The translations under genes and the position numbers were made by a program. From Triangularia verruculosa (taxonomy: Eukaryota > Ascomycota > Sordariomycetes > Sordariales > Podosporaceae), in the NCBI GenBank assembly GCA_033296885.1, contig MU863920.1, positions 1 to 64,000 on the forward strand: DNA of 64,000 nucleotides, in the 5' to 3' direction. The notes under the pieces are model-generated. The model searched no databases and was not told the DNA's origin. It worked only from the letters and a program-made list of their open reading frames with translations. This document shows, piece after piece, positions 35,999 through 48,270 of the stretch (within the stretch, counting starts at the first letter, position 1; each line of letters opens with the position of its first letter).

Positions 35999-38900
35999 AT
36001 GGATCCCGTCACCACGATCGGGCTCGTGTCGGGCGTCCTGACCTTTCTGACATTTGGCACGGCGGTTGTCAAAGGCGCTGTGGGGATACATCAGTCCTCT
36101 AATGGTGTACTTGAAGGAATCAAAAGCTCTGAAGACGCGGCTAGGGAGCTGAAACGACTTGCAACTCGCCTGCGGCCCCCTCACAGCTCCAATCTCAACG
36201 GCCAAGATGATCTTTGTGTGCTCGCCGATGAGTGTTGTTCGCAGGTAGAAAAGCTGGTTGCGCTGCTCGAAGATCTCAAGCCTGACGATCATAAATCTAA
36301 GCGACGAAGTCTGTGGGCGTCCTTGAAGAACAAACTTCATGAAAAGGAGAGGAATGACCTCGAAGGGAAATTGAAGGGTTTCCGGGACCGACTTCAATTA
36401 CAGTTGGTTGCCGTGATGAGGACTTCTCTTGAAGAGTTGGTCACCTTGGTCAAAGCCAACGCTGTCAACACTGAGGATCTCCAACAGTCCATCTGCCAAC
36501 TCAAGCAAGGAGTCGAGATTGCTGGTCTGAGTGATTCAGCCAAGTCACAAATCAGAAGTCTTTTGACTGATCTTTTGACGGCCCCGGACAAGTTCATGAC
36601 TGGTATTGCGCAGCACCGAATCATTGACGCGTTGGCCTTTCCTGATATGCATGGGCGGCATGACTCAATTGAGCGCGCCCACGCTCAGACATTTCGATGG
36701 CTGATGTACTACGACGCCACGGACGATGAAGCTATTATGAAGAAGCTATGGTGGTTGGATCGTGAAGAAGCGCTGGTTGAGGCGAAAAAAGCTCCGAGAT
36801 TCAAGGCTCACAAACGATTTACGAACTGGCTAAAGTCCGGAAACGGCATCTTTCACATATCAGGAAAGTTGGGCTCGGGAAAGTCGACATTGATGAAATA
36901 TTTGGGAGATGAAGCCAAGAAATCCAAATATCTCCAAACCTGGGCTTGTAAGTGCCATTACATTTCCGCAAAAGCGAAGGTGGCTCAGTCAGTCCATGCT
37001 GACTTAAAGCTTGATAGGCGGCCGGAAACTTGTCTTCGCCCAGTTCTACTTCTGGCGCCATGGCGCTGAGCCACTCCAACGATCCCTCGACGGACTCCGT
37101 CGCACGTTGCTTTGTGAAGTTTTACGGCAATATCCGGAACTTATACCGACTGTCCTGCCGTCTCAATGGAAGGGGAGTAAAGCACTGTCCTTGCAGGCCT
37201 CACCATTACTCTGGCATGTCCCGCCATCACCCTCGAATATATTACCACCACTTCCGCACATCTCGCAAGACGAGGTAGAGGACGCGTTTGCACTTCTCGT
37301 CAATAGTATCGGGAGCGAGAGATACCGGGAGCTCTGTTTCTGCTTCTTTATCGACGGCCTCGACGAGTTTGAGTCTAGAGGCCGGAACGATTACACCGCA
37401 ATGGCAAAACTGCTGAACGAATGGATGACAAACGGCTCGTCAGCCAACGGCATTAAGATATGCGTCTCTAGCCGCGACTACAACGCCTTTCAAGATGCCT
37501 TCCTGGAGGAAAGGCGACTACATCTCCATGATCTTACACGTATCGATATAGAAGTGGTTGTCAGGCACGATCTTCATCAGATCTCTGGCTCGCCTGGCTT
37601 CGACTCTCTGGTCCACGATATCCTACAAGCGGCGCAAGGAATCTTCCAATGGGTAACTGCCGTGGTACGTTACGCGAGAGAGCAAATTTCAAGCGGCATA
37701 GACAACGCTGAAGAACTGAGGGCCGATGTAAAAAATCTCCCGACCGAAACTTTTGCACTTTACAAGGAAGTTCTGAAACGCCTTCCCGATGCAACCACAC
37801 GTCGACGCGCATACCGTACCCTGGCTATGGTTCTGGAGGCCAACAGACTAGGTTTGCGTTTGTCTGTAGATGCATATTCATTCTTCCGCAACTACGAGGC
37901 GGACAGGTCATTCAGCATGAGAGACTCTGTCCCGGGGGCTGCGACATCGGACAGCGAACAGCGCGGGATAAAGCTGCTTCGTGGATGTAGTGGCGGTCTA
38001 TTTGAGCCATTTGCTGTACACGGCCGAGCGCAGGATTGTGAAAGGCCCAAATTTCAATCTATACGGTTCACTCACCGTTCTGTAGCAGACTTCCTTGCAA
38101 GCAACGGCATTCAAGAGGAGAAGATCAAGCATCTCGCAGAGTTCAGCTCGTTAGAAGCTGTCTCATACATATTGCTCGCCGATCTTCGCATGTTTTATGC
38201 CCACCTTACGAGGCGTCGGAGTGGGCGACTTAATATCCATTTTTTGATTGCGACAGCGAGCTTTTCGAGCCGACTTCTCCGCTCGAGGTACGACGCTGGC
38301 CTTGATAAGGAGCCGTATAGCTTCCTCGAAGCTCTAGACACAATTTTCAGCGATATGGATGCTCTAAGTGCAAATTCTATGGCGCGCCTATCCTTCAACG
38401 TGTGGGAGGCCGAATTTACCGAATCTGACAGAGTGATTACAAGGTGCTGTGCTTGCCGTTCTTTTGGCAATACACCGGGCGACACACTCACACGTATCAT
38501 CTTGTTGCGCCCCATCTACTCAAGGATTTTTATGGGACCTCCAGAATATCCCCTATGGAAGATACAGAAAGATTCTAGTGTTTCTGATAGTGTGGAGAAG
38601 ATGGCTCTCCTCACATACATGCTGTTTTCCAGACGAAGGATGAAAGCGTGCCAGGATGAAAGAGCACACTTTGCCATCCTGGACGTCCTACATGAAAAAC
38701 AAGCTTTTACCCATACCACTCATCTCGCACCAAAAGCAACGTTCAATGGGGTCTATCCAAACGGGATGACTCCTAATCTGACGATCTGGCAGCATTTCTT
38801 GCAATTCGAATGGATATACCAGCATGGAGACATGTCTTCCAGGAGGCCCAAATCCTGTGACCCATTACCAGCCGAAGAGCTTGATGCCCGCTTCGCAAAG

Positions 38901-39410
38901 ATACTACTTTGGTTTTTAGAGCGTGGAGCTGACCCAACGTTCGCTGTTGAGCCGCGAGCCTTCGAGGCTCCCTCGCCCAACAATCCTCGTGAAAGGTTGT
39001 CGGTCGATTTCTTATTCGCAACGCAAACTGGTGGCAGGATTGCGACCGTGGTCCGTGTCAATGACACCTTTGACCTCTCGTACAGGGTAGGATTCGGACA
39101 GAGACGGAATCTACCAGTAACCAAACGTGCATCGCTCCGAGATTGGATCCTGGATCTCAAAGTTGATGAGCAATCCAAAAATGAGATACTGCAGCTCCTC
39201 CCTGAGACAACTCCGTTGACAATGATACACGAGAACGCGGATGACGTGCAGTGGCATAGCCTCAAAGAATTATCTGATGTTCCCAGATTAAATCCCATTT
39301 GGAGAACGGCACTGGCTCTCATTCCTCTCATCGGGCCGCTTATTCTGTACTATCTGGGCTGGGCTACGTTTGAGGTCGTGTTGTTGATCACTCTGGGCTG
39401 CTGGTTTTGA
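35999..39410 (+). CDS. NACHT-type STAND protein (NLR-like) with C-terminal hydrophobic tail
   Basis: Two exons, 35999..36947 and 37018..39410, give 1113 residues; the 70-nt intron has GTAAGT, a GCTGAC branch and TTGATAG. The N-terminus (MDPVTTIGLVSGVLTFLTFG, then about 200 helical residues) resembles the HeLo-like N-terminal domain common in fungal STAND proteins. The NACHT module shows the P-loop GKLGSGKS (289-296), Walker B FFIDGLDEFE (catalytic region from D429) and a sensor-like strand GIKICVSSRD. A winged-helix region ends in FTHRSVADFLAS, typical of this class. No ankyrin, WD40 or TPR repeats follow. The last 40 residues contain hydrophobic helices (TALALIPLIGPLILYYLGW and FEVVLLITLGCWF), suggesting membrane attachment. 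Such proteins function in non-self recognition and regulated cell death in fungi. The specific ligand is unknown. Confidence 0.88.
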
Positions 39411-40658
39411 AAGAATGGAAATCGACAATGTGTGGAGCAGGAAGGCATTCAAGATATCATGGCTAGGCTTGATGGAGTAGTTCAGTAAGGTGGTCTCTGA
39501 GGGGTTACACGCAGGCTAAGGAACAGGGTACTCAGAGAGTTTAGTGAATAGGTAGGTCTGACAGGTGGATATTGCTTTGGTGGGATATAAATATGGTCCT
39601 GTACCCTCCTTTTGAACCTTTTCTTTCAATATCAACAGTTCAATACATGCTTCAAGACAACTGCGTGGGTTCCAAACTCAACACGATGCCAGTAGAAAAG
39701 ACCAAGAGCAGGATTAGCAACCTTGGGGGCAATCGACCGCTGCATAGAACAGGAAGATGATACGACTTGGTTGCCATTCACAACTTGTCCTGTGTCAATT
39801 GTCATCATGATGATCCTTCAGCTTTTTCCTTTTTCTCCTTTCCTAACTGACAGGTGCCTTTTGCTGCAATGCTGAGACAAAAACATTGTATTTACCTACA
39901 TATCATCTTCATGTCCCAATATTGTCGTTGTTGCTCTTACATCATCAGCCTATCAAATTGTTAGGTTGCTAAATAGGATCTTGTATGCGTTACAATAGCT
40001 TTCATAGCTTGATGTTTGGTTCTACTAAGCTAGGTATAATGAGTTGTTTAGTGCATATCATAAAGTCTGACGAATATGCCTTCATGACTTGCACGCTACA
40101 CGTAACAGTCTTTGTCCGTCCCGACATCTTGAAAGCTGCAATGTCTCATCCAAGTCAAACATTGTTTGGTCAGACTCAACTGGATGCTCTCTTCGGCTCA
40201 GCCTATTGTAGAAGGCAGAGCCTTTGTCAATTCACAAGACACAAAGTAAACAATGACTGGCCTTGGTCATCAAGTGAAATACCAAGAGTCTCTTGGAAGC
40301 TCATCGCAGTGTTGACGCCCATTGTGTTCTTTGTGGCTTTCAGTAGTCAACAAGCTGACAGCAGCCCAAGGAGCAGTTTGGCTTTCACCGGACGGATTAC
40401 ACCAGACAGTGTCAAGCAAGCAGGCATCAAAATGTTGTTGAATATTTGGATATATATAAACTTGCTTGACACGTCAACAACCCGGCTCCACAACTTCATC
40501 CCTCATCGGTTCTACTTTACTCGACAAGCTCACATCAGAACTGCTCTGCCCTGCCTCGATTGATCTCACCAGTCTTCATCGTCTTCATCCTCACTTCATA
40601 CTCTGCCCAATTTCATAGCATACTCTTAGCCTTGATCATACTCTTGCCCTCGGTCAAC
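39411..40658. other. intergenic region and promoter of the RRM gene
   Basis: 1.25 kb. The left part holds the STAND 3' untranslated region. A frame from 39985 to 40563 has no recognisable features and overlaps the leader. A CT-rich leader of about 150 nt precedes the ATG at 40659. Confidence 0.55.
40451..40460 (+). promoter_or_regulatory. TATA-like element of the RRM gene
   Basis: TATATATAAA lies about 200 nt upstream of the start codon, with a CT-rich leader between, a layout common in strongly expressed fungal genes. Confidence 0.5.
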
Positions 40659-43600
40659 ATGTCAACTCGAGAGTCCAGTCTTGTTTCTCGGACCCCTGAC
40701 ACTGAGAGAGGTACCTTTGACTCTCCCAACTCATACGTCTATGTCCATACTCCTATGGCGAACATCAACACCAGCGTGGGACTCAAGTCTACAGTCAACA
40801 CCACCCTAGCTGAGGAGATGGACTCTTCTTATCAACAGCAGACTGAACAGCAGCATCAAGAGCAGCATCGACAACAGTATCAACAGCCCCATGAGCAGTA
40901 TCAGCAGCATGAGAAGTACAGGCAGCCTCAGCAGCCGCTTCTTCCACATCGCCATCAACAGCAGCATCACCAGTTCAAGCCTGTCAACAACCAGAGCAGT
41001 CTGGCCCAAGAAGTCCGCTTCGACTATGACAACTCCCCGCCGGCCCTGAAAGACAAAACCGTGCCCTTTCAGCCTGCAGCTCATCAAGCCAAAGATCAAA
41101 GCCATGGGTTCGGCTTCAACACAGAAGAAAGCTCTCAGACCTACCCGCATCAGGAGAAGCCAGGCACACGTACCGTCTCCAGCCCTGTTGGCACAACCTC
41201 CAAGTATGGCAAGACCCCAGATCCACCCCTCGCAGAAGTCAACTGGAGGGACCGCAGTGTGAGCCACGGTTCAGGCTACGGTCGAGGCAGCTACCTGCGA
41301 GGATCAGCTACCCACCACAGCCAGCCCTTCGCACCCCCGAACAGGTACTACCCCCCGGGCTACTACCTTTCTCCTGCGAACCGCTGGAATCCAAAGTTTC
41401 GCTCTCGCAACTCAGCCTCCGCCAGCACAGAGTTTCTCGCAACTTTAACAAGCAACGTGAGAAAGCAGCCAGCCACCACCCACCAGTTCACCCGCAACCG
41501 CTTCTCTGCTCTGTCCTCTCTTTACAAAGTCAACAACGACGAGAACCACCACAGAATGTCTGAGAGCGATAGACAGCTTGGGTCGAACATTGGTTCGATC
41601 GGTGACGGTCGCTTCGGCGCCGGACCCACTTCCTCCGTGCCCTCCGCCCCGACCCTCATCAATCCCGACGCCCCCGTCTTTATCCCTCGTCGCCCCGGCC
41701 CCGGTATGACTCACAATGAGTCGGAAGCCTCAGGCTTCAACCAACCCCAACCCTCCGGCCCCGCCTACCACGCCGACACCCTCGCCTCCCATCTCGGCAC
41801 CTTCTCTCTGGATCCCGGCCCCACCAGCACCGCCCAAGCTCTCGGCGCCGTGCCCCCTTTCCCGGCCCAGCAGCCCCCTTTCCCTGCCCACCAGGCCCCC
41901 TTTTCCCACCATGCGTCGGCCCCCTTCTTCCGTCCTCTCGCCTCCGTCCCTGAGACCGCCGTCGTCCCAGCCTCTTCTTCTTCTTCGTCTGCTGCCCTCG
42001 TCCACCAGGCCCCCCATGACCCCAGCAAGCCTTTCTTCTTCCGTCCGATGGAGTGCCGCACCCATCGACGTCTCTCCGAGCTTGAGGCCTACGACCTCAT
42101 GATCAAGGGGTTCAGCCCCAACTACAAGGGAAATCCGGACCTGGACCGGAACCGCAGCGCCACCATCTCCGAGGACATGAACTGTTCTCTCTTCCTCGTC
42201 GGGCTTCCGCCCACCGTCACCACCCACGAGCTGCTGCAGGGGGTGAGGAACGTCGGCCGGGTGTACGCCACCCATATCAACCCCCCCGAGCCGGAGAAGG
42301 GCCACGAGCAGGCCGCGGCTAAGGTTGTTTTCTTCGAGAGGGCTGCTGCTGGTACGTATCCATCCCGTGTTTTGTGTCATGTCCACCTCGTTCCCAAGCG
42401 TATGCCCATGAGACTCTTCATAGGGCCTTCCAAAAGATTGGATGTACCTCTTGGCTATCCCCAGCATGCCTCAGAAAGTTCTGAGTAGGCGTTTCAACCA
42501 TCTTTTCATGCCGTTCGAACTTTCGAACAGGTATAACAAGATAACTCGAACGCCTGTCAAGATACTCAATAGGCCATCCAAGCTTTTGGATACGCCTGCC
42601 AGTTATCTTGGCATGCCTCCCTACTATCTTTAGATGCCCCTTGACTATCTTTTCAGGCCTATTGAACTTTCAACAAGGCCTATCAAGATAGCTCAAAGAC
42701 CTTCCACCCCCTCTTTAACACCTTCTTCCATCCCTTTTGACGCATCAGCCGCTAACAAGACCACACAGAACGTTTTTACCACATGGCGACGACAACCGGG
42801 TTCCGCCTCCCCACCTACCCCCCTCCCCAGCATCCCATCCGCGTCACCTGGAACCGGATTCGCTCGGCCGAGGTCGACCCGACCGGCCTCAAGTCTCGCG
42901 TGCTGCTGATTTCCGGCCCCCCCAGCATCGTCAACGAGGAGCACCTGCGCGCGTACTTTGACCGCAAGCTCATCTACCAAGTGGACGAGATCATCGTCCA
43001 CCATCCTGGTGCTGCCGGTCCCGCTCTCCCCGCCCCGCCGACTCTCCCTCTGCTTGGTCCCGCCCGTCCTGCGTCCTCTGGTTCGTCTTCTGGTTTGTTG
43101 GCCCCCGGCAACTTCTCTTCTTCTGGTTCCCTCGTTGGTCCCTCTTCTGGTCCCCTGGTTGGTCCCTCTGCTGGTCTTTTGACTGGCGATACCTCTCTGT
43201 CTGCTGCCTCGGCTGTCTTCGTCCCTGGCTCTGGCGTGTCCGGCGGCTTTGTCCCCGGCGATAACAACAATTCTGGTGGTGTCGTTCCTGGCGTTTCTGC
43301 TGCTGGTCATAGCAGCACTCTCTCTGGCTCCGGTGGCTTTGTCCCCGGTTTTAACAACAATCCTGGTGGCTCCGGTGGTTTCTTCCCTGGTTCGGCTGGT
43401 TCTGGTGGCCTCGTCCCTGGCGATAATAATTCTGGTGGTGTTGGTCCTGGTGTGTCCGTTGCTGGTCATAGCAACACTTCTTCTGGCTCCGGCGGCATAG
43501 TCCCCGGCTTTAACAACCCTTCTGGCGACTTTTCTGGCGTCTCTGGCGGTTCCGGCGGCATGATCCCCGGTTTTAACAACAACTTTGGTGGTGGTTCTTC

Positions 43601-44324
43601 TGGTGTTTTGGTTGCCGGTCACAGCAACAACTCTTCTGGCTCTGGTGGTTTAATCCCCGGTGATAACAACAATGGTGGTCCCAGCAGCTTCGTGCCTGGC
43701 CACAGCAAGAACAACAGCAGCGGCGGCGGCAACAGCTCCGTCTTTGGCCAGCTCAAGGGCGATAGAGCCCTCATTGAATTCCGCTTCGGCAGCTACCGCT
43801 GCCAGTCTGAGGCCGCCCGGATGGCTCTCGTTAGAGAGTTCAGAGAGTACGGCGTGCTGTGTGAGTTTGGAAAGGATCCCTGCGATCGTGTGGAGGAGAA
43901 GGAGGAGAAAGGAAAGGGGAAGGAGGTGGAGGAGGGTTACCACCAGGGCAACCTGGGTGGTGGTGTTAGCGGTGAAGGCGGGTTGCACTGGCACCCGTAC
44001 TCGTACTTCAAGTACGATGCGGGGGCGCAGATGCTCCCGCAGCAGCAGCAGCAGGAGGAGGAGATGTCGGGTGGTGGTGGTGGTTTTGGTGGTGGTTTTG
44101 GTGGTGTCTTGGCGGCCGGCGGTGTCGGTTTCGACGGTGCTGGTTTTGGTGGTGAGGCGGTTGCTGGCGGTGCTGGTGTCGGTGTTGGTGGCTTCGGCTC
44201 CCTCTTCACTCCGGCGGGCGCGAACGCGACCGCGATGACCCCGGCTGGAAGCTTCTTCCAGTCGCGGGCTCAGAGCGAGAGCGTGCGCGCCCTCTGGGGT
44301 GAGGAGGAGCGCGAGGAGGCGTGA
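40659..44324 (+). CDS. large RNA-recognition-motif protein with low-complexity domains
   Basis: Two exons, 40659..42351 and 42769..44324, give about 1082 residues. The long intron (417 nt, GTACGT, CCGCTAAC, CACAG) is supported by the joined sequence FFERAAAGERFYHMATTTGF and by matching phase. An upstream extension without ATG support is not included. The N-terminal half is Gln/His/Pro/Ser-rich with QQ-rich repeats. RRM 1 reads CSLFLVGLPPTVTTHELLQG ... AAAKVVFFERAAA. RRM 2 begins SRVLLISGPPSIVNEEHLRA and ends ALIEFRFGSYRCQSEAARMA, but about 240 residues of Gly/Asn/Pro/Ser repeats are inserted between its strands. The C-terminus is Gly/Phe-rich. The architecture suggests an RNA-binding protein able to form condensates. 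Targets cannot be inferred. Confidence 0.85.
42429..42673. repeat. array of short palindromes inside the RRM-gene intron
   Basis: Five hairpin-forming palindromes lie in a row: 42429-42442 (TCCAA-loop-TTGGA), 42470-42485 (CTCAGAA-AG-TTCTGAG), 42513-42528 (GTTCGAA-CT-TTCGAAC), 42576-42591 (ATCCAA-GCTT-TTGGAT) and 42662-42673 (TTGAA-CT-TTCAA). The arms differ while the AAC/GCTTT-like centres recur, and related segments (AGGCCTATCAAGATAGCTCA-like) fill the gaps. Confidence 0.7.
43230..43740 (+). repeat. Gly/Asn/Pro-rich imperfect repeats within the RRM protein
   Basis: The coding sequence repeats units of the form SGSGG-x-(V/I)PG-x-NNN-x-GG alternating with VAGHSNxSSG, at least eight times. The insert interrupts the second RRM. 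Unit lengths vary, so length polymorphism between strains is likely. Confidence 0.8.
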
Positions 44325-45451
44325 GGGGGGAGATTTTTTTGTTTTTTCTTTTTGTTTTTTTTTGTCGTTGGCAGACGGTTTTCTGGGGGTGAGGAGACGC
44401 CGGAGGTTGCGCCAGCAGGCGCTTTAACATCTTTGTTTTTGTTTTTTTTCTTTTGTTCGTTGGCACTGGGCTCCGGTCTGGAGTTAGGAATCATCATTGC
44501 AGCTGTAGGAATACCAAGATTATCGGGGATAACTGTGAGAAAGATAGGGGCTTTTCGTGAACATGGTGATCTGTGATATTTGTGACGAGTAATGAGCGGT
44601 CTCTTCCTCTAAAACTCAACATCCACCTTCTATTGTAATTTGCATAAATTGCATGCAGCATATCTACGTACCAGTGTCTGCATGTGGTGGCACATTTGAA
44701 ATAACCCTAACCCAGTACCCCAACAAGGTCTAGATTATGGGGCTCGGCGTTCCAGATCTTCGGGAAGTATCTTGGCATGGTGACGTCACTGGTCTTTCAC
44801 GATGCTGTCAAGCAAAGAGAGATCGGTGTGTCTTGCGACACGGGTCATGATGCAGCTCTTTGGTCCAACATCTGATATTGTGTCACTTGAGCCAATCACA
44901 ACCAGCCACTGCCCTCATCTGCAACGCGTCTCATGGGTGAGCAGCCACGGCAGCCCCCCACAGCTACGCCGTCAAACGACGGTGACCATTCGCTCTTTCC
45001 CTTGTAGGTATCATTACGTCATAACGGAGAAAGCTCTCCTTTCAACGGCGTATGGCATGTGAGAATCTGTTCTCCAACAGCATTTTCCAGCTGGTTCTTT
45101 GAGCAGGCAGCACAGGCTACAGCTGGCAGACACAGCAGAGTGATGCTCCCCTGTGAAAAGCAAGCAAAAAGGTAAACCCACCCGTACCAAATTAGGTAGC
45201 AGTGACGTCTTGGACTCTTTCTTTCACAGGCCCACAAACAGAACCAACATCCAACGGCGGGAACGACCCTTCAAACGTCTGCCGATATACTGCGCTGGCA
45301 CCATCAGCTTCCCCCTCTTCTCTTCTTCCTCATACAATTTGATACCCCAACGACATCTACAAATCGTGACATTTCCCTCAGCAACAGAGGCATCCATCCT
45401 TCTGCCTGACACATCTACATTACCTGCTGAAGAAGAAACAACACCATCATC
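44325..45451. other. intergenic region between RRM and Ish1 genes
   Basis: 1.1 kb. The first 150 nt are T-rich (several long T runs) and likely 3' untranslated. The last 150 nt are a C/A-rich leader of the Ish1/Msc1 gene. No coding frame or RNA gene is supported. Confidence 0.55.
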
Positions 45452-47216
45452 ATGAGGATCGCAAAGGCGCTCCTGTCGTTGGCCCTCGTGGCTGACGCCG
45501 CCATCGCTAGCTCTTGGTTCTCCAATGCTGGTAAGTAACTCCACAGTGCGGCATCGGCTTGGTTTTCTGGCATTCCCTTGGGCATGTTGCTGACAGCATT
45601 GCTAGCTTACAATAAGTGGCACGAGACTGAGCTTGAGCGGTGGCTTTCCGATCACGATGTCCCCTATCCCACTCCTGCCGACCGAAAGGACCTTGAGAAG
45701 CTAGTCCAGAAGAACTGGGAGTCGCAGGTCGTAACACCATACAACAACTGGGATACCGCCCAGCTCAGCAGCTACCTCGAGCAAAAGGGCATTGAAACCA
45801 AGGATTCGGCCCAGGCCAGCCGTGATTCTCTTGTGAATCAGGTCAAGAGCTACTGGTACGAGTCGGAAGACAAGACTCAGACTGCTTGGACCAACGTCAA
45901 GGACTGGATTTTGGACAGCTGGACCGACAGCCAGCTCAAGGCTTTCTGCGATCGTCATGGTATTCCTGGTGAGTTTGCATGACGTCATTCCTCTGCCCTT
46001 TGAGGCGTCGACTAAACACGCCATAGTTCCCCAACCTCGCACTCGTGATACTCTTCTTCAGAAGGCTCGGGCTGGCTACGAAACCGTTGCTCAAAAGGCC
46101 GGTGAGACTGCCGCCTACCCCGGTAACTGGCTGTACGAGACCTGGTCCGAGTCTGATCTCAAGGAGTGGCTCGACACACACGGCATTCCTGCCCCTCAGC
46201 CCACCACTCGCGACAAGCTCATTGCCTCCGTGCGTCGCAACTCTCGTCTTGCTTACCTCCGTCTCCAGGAGCAGCAAGCTGCCGCTCAGAAGAAGGCCCA
46301 GGACGCCTATGCCACCCTCACTGACAAGGTTATTGATGCCTGGAGCGAGTCTCAGCTGAAGGAGTTCTGTGACAAGAACAGCATCCCCGTTCCCCAGGGT
46401 ACCAAGCTCAACCAGCTTCGCGCTCTTGTTCGCAAGCACCGTGCCGAGATCTTGGGCGATACCGTTTCCGCAACCGCTGCTTCTGCCTATGGCGCTGCCA
46501 CCTCCAATATTGGCGAGAATGTGGCCAAGGCTACTGATGCCACCTCTCAGGCCGCTCAGGATGCTTTCGACGCTGCCATCAACACTTGGTCCGAGAGCCG
46601 TCTGAAGGGTTACCTCGATGCCCGTGGAGTTCCCGTTCCTCACGGATCCAAGACTGATGAGCTCCGCGCTCTTGTCCGCAAGCATGCTCATAAGGCTGCC
46701 ACTGGCTGGACCGCCTGGACTTGGGATGATTTGACCCTTGACAACCTCAAGGCCTACCTTGCTTCCTCTGGAAACGCTGCGGCGAAGAAGGCTAGCGAGA
46801 AGGCTGGCGCTACTCGCGAGGAGCTTGTCGAAGCTGCCAACTCTGCTTATTCTTCTGCTTCTTCAGCTGGTGGTAACTCTTTTGCCTCTGCTACCAGCTA
46901 TCTTTCTCACGCCACCGACAATGCCAAGGCTGTGACTTTCGACACCTGGAGCGAGAGCGAGCTTAAGGCTTACTTGGACAGCTACGGTATTCCCGTTCCT
47001 CAAGGTTCGACTCTGAATGAGTTGCGTGCCCTTGCTCGTCGCCAATGGACCTACTTCAAGTACGGCACCTCGTCGCCGTCTGAGACTATCTTCGCTAAGA
47101 TCAAGGAGAATGTCTTGAGCGGTTGGGATTGGGTCACAGGTCAGGTCATGGCCGGCTCTGATGCCGCTAAGAAGAAGGCCGAGGAGGGCCGTGCTAAGGC
47201 GCATAAGGAGCTCTAA
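45452..47216 (+). CDS. Ish1/Msc1-type stress-response protein
   Basis: Three exons, 45452..45530, 45606..45968 and 46027..47216, give 543 residues; introns of 75 and 58 nt keep phase. A signal peptide (MRIAKALLSLALVADAAIA) is encoded mostly by exon 1. The rest is built from seven or eight Ish1 motifs of about 30 residues with a W-S/D-ES-x-LK core: YNKWHETELERWL, YNNWDTAQLSSYL, LDSWTDSQLKAFC, YETWSESDLKEWL, IDAWSESQLKEFC, INTWSESRLKGYL and FDTWSESELKAYL, mostly followed by a short linker such as GIPVPQ. Alanine-rich helical spacers separate the later motifs. Relatives are Schizosaccharomyces Ish1 (nuclear-envelope stress protein) and Saccharomyces Msc1 (ER/nuclear-envelope, linked to meiotic recombination). 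Secretory-pathway entry and envelope location are inferred from the family. Confidence 0.92.
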
Positions 47217-48198
47217 GCTGGTTTCCCTCAACCTACCGGCATTACATCAAGACAAGCAGCTCTGTCAGCACCATGCTCACATGCGTCGGTGTTGGCGCCG
47301 AGCTACACCTTTGTACAACATTTTCACGGTGGACATAATTGCCACCATTTATGATGGCATTGACACGGACAAAATTGGCTCGGAGGGTTACGAGTGGTTA
47401 TCATTCAGGGGCTGCAGGGTCGCAACCAATGTTAATACTCGGGGTTATGTCTGGAGTTGGTCGTTGTTTTCTTATTAGATAGTTTCGTCTATCGGCCTCC
47501 ATAGCATGGGAAAATGAGACTTGAAAAATCCCCGTCTTCTCTCCTACTTTGTGATTGGAATTATCAGCTGTTCACATGTGTATAGCTGAGTTGATGCCAC
47601 TTGACACTTTGATCCCTCACCGTGTGATCGCTATTAACCATCCTTCCATGTAGTTCCTCCGACTTCAACTGATAACATCTGTAGGTACCAATTTACTGTG
47701 CTTAAGGCCCGAAGCTACGTAACATTGTTTTTATCCACTGCATGAAACAGACCATGGCAGATAGGAGATAAAAGCTACGTCACACTGTCGGAATCTCTCA
47801 AGTCTGTTGTGTCTTGATGTGATGTCGTCTTGCTTAGCAGATGCAAATATGAGTTTCTCTTTTTCTCTTTTATGGAAATAGTTTGGTGAAAAGCCAGCTC
47901 GGTCACGCTGGTTGGTGGATTGGAGTATCTGCTATAATACGTAGGATGGGGGAGAATAAAAAGAGATGAGAGTAAGAATAAGAGAGGAGGGCGAGGGGAG
48001 AAGAGAAAAGAGGAGAAAAGAAGATGGAGGGAGGTGTAAGTAAACGAAGAGAGGCATAAGAAATAAGAGGAGAGGGGTGGTGGATATTTGGAAGTATAAA
48101 ATAAGAAAGGTAAAGAAGAAATTAAAGGAAAGATGATGGAAAAAAAAAGAAAAGAAAAAGAAAATGCAAACGCTGAAAATCAAGAAAACACGCTGTGT
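47217..48198. other. intergenic stretch with a long purine-rich tract
   Basis: 1 kb. About 47945-48175 is almost entirely A and G on the plus strand (GAGGAGAAAAGAAG-like, with few pyrimidines). No coding frame is supported; the 83-codon minus-strand frame here is the Phe/Ser/Leu-rich complement of the purine tract. Confidence 0.65.
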
Positions 48199-48270
48199 GG
48201 ACGTGGCCAGGAGTTGAACCTGGGTCTTCGCTCAAACTTGGGAGTGTAATAACCGCTATACTACCATGTC
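48199..48270 (-). tRNA. tRNA-like gene, probably a degenerate or atypical tRNA
   Basis: The minus strand carries a perfect A box (TAGTATAGCGG), a near-consensus B box (GGTTCAACTCC) at normal spacing, a perfect T stem (CCAGG/CCTGG) and an acceptor stem GACATGG/CCACGTC with one mismatch. Pairing continues 3 bp beyond the normal acceptor, giving a 10-bp stem. The anticodon arm (CACTC ... GAGCG) has one mismatch and an 8-nt loop without a clear U33, so no anticodon can be read. The sequence resembles the Asp/Gly class. G-to-A and C-to-T changes would explain most defects, as RIP or drift would produce. Confidence 0.45.

Noticed and set aside
39985..40563. 192-codon frame upstream of the RRM gene
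   Set aside because: It covers the TATA-like element and the CT-rich leader and shows no protein features.
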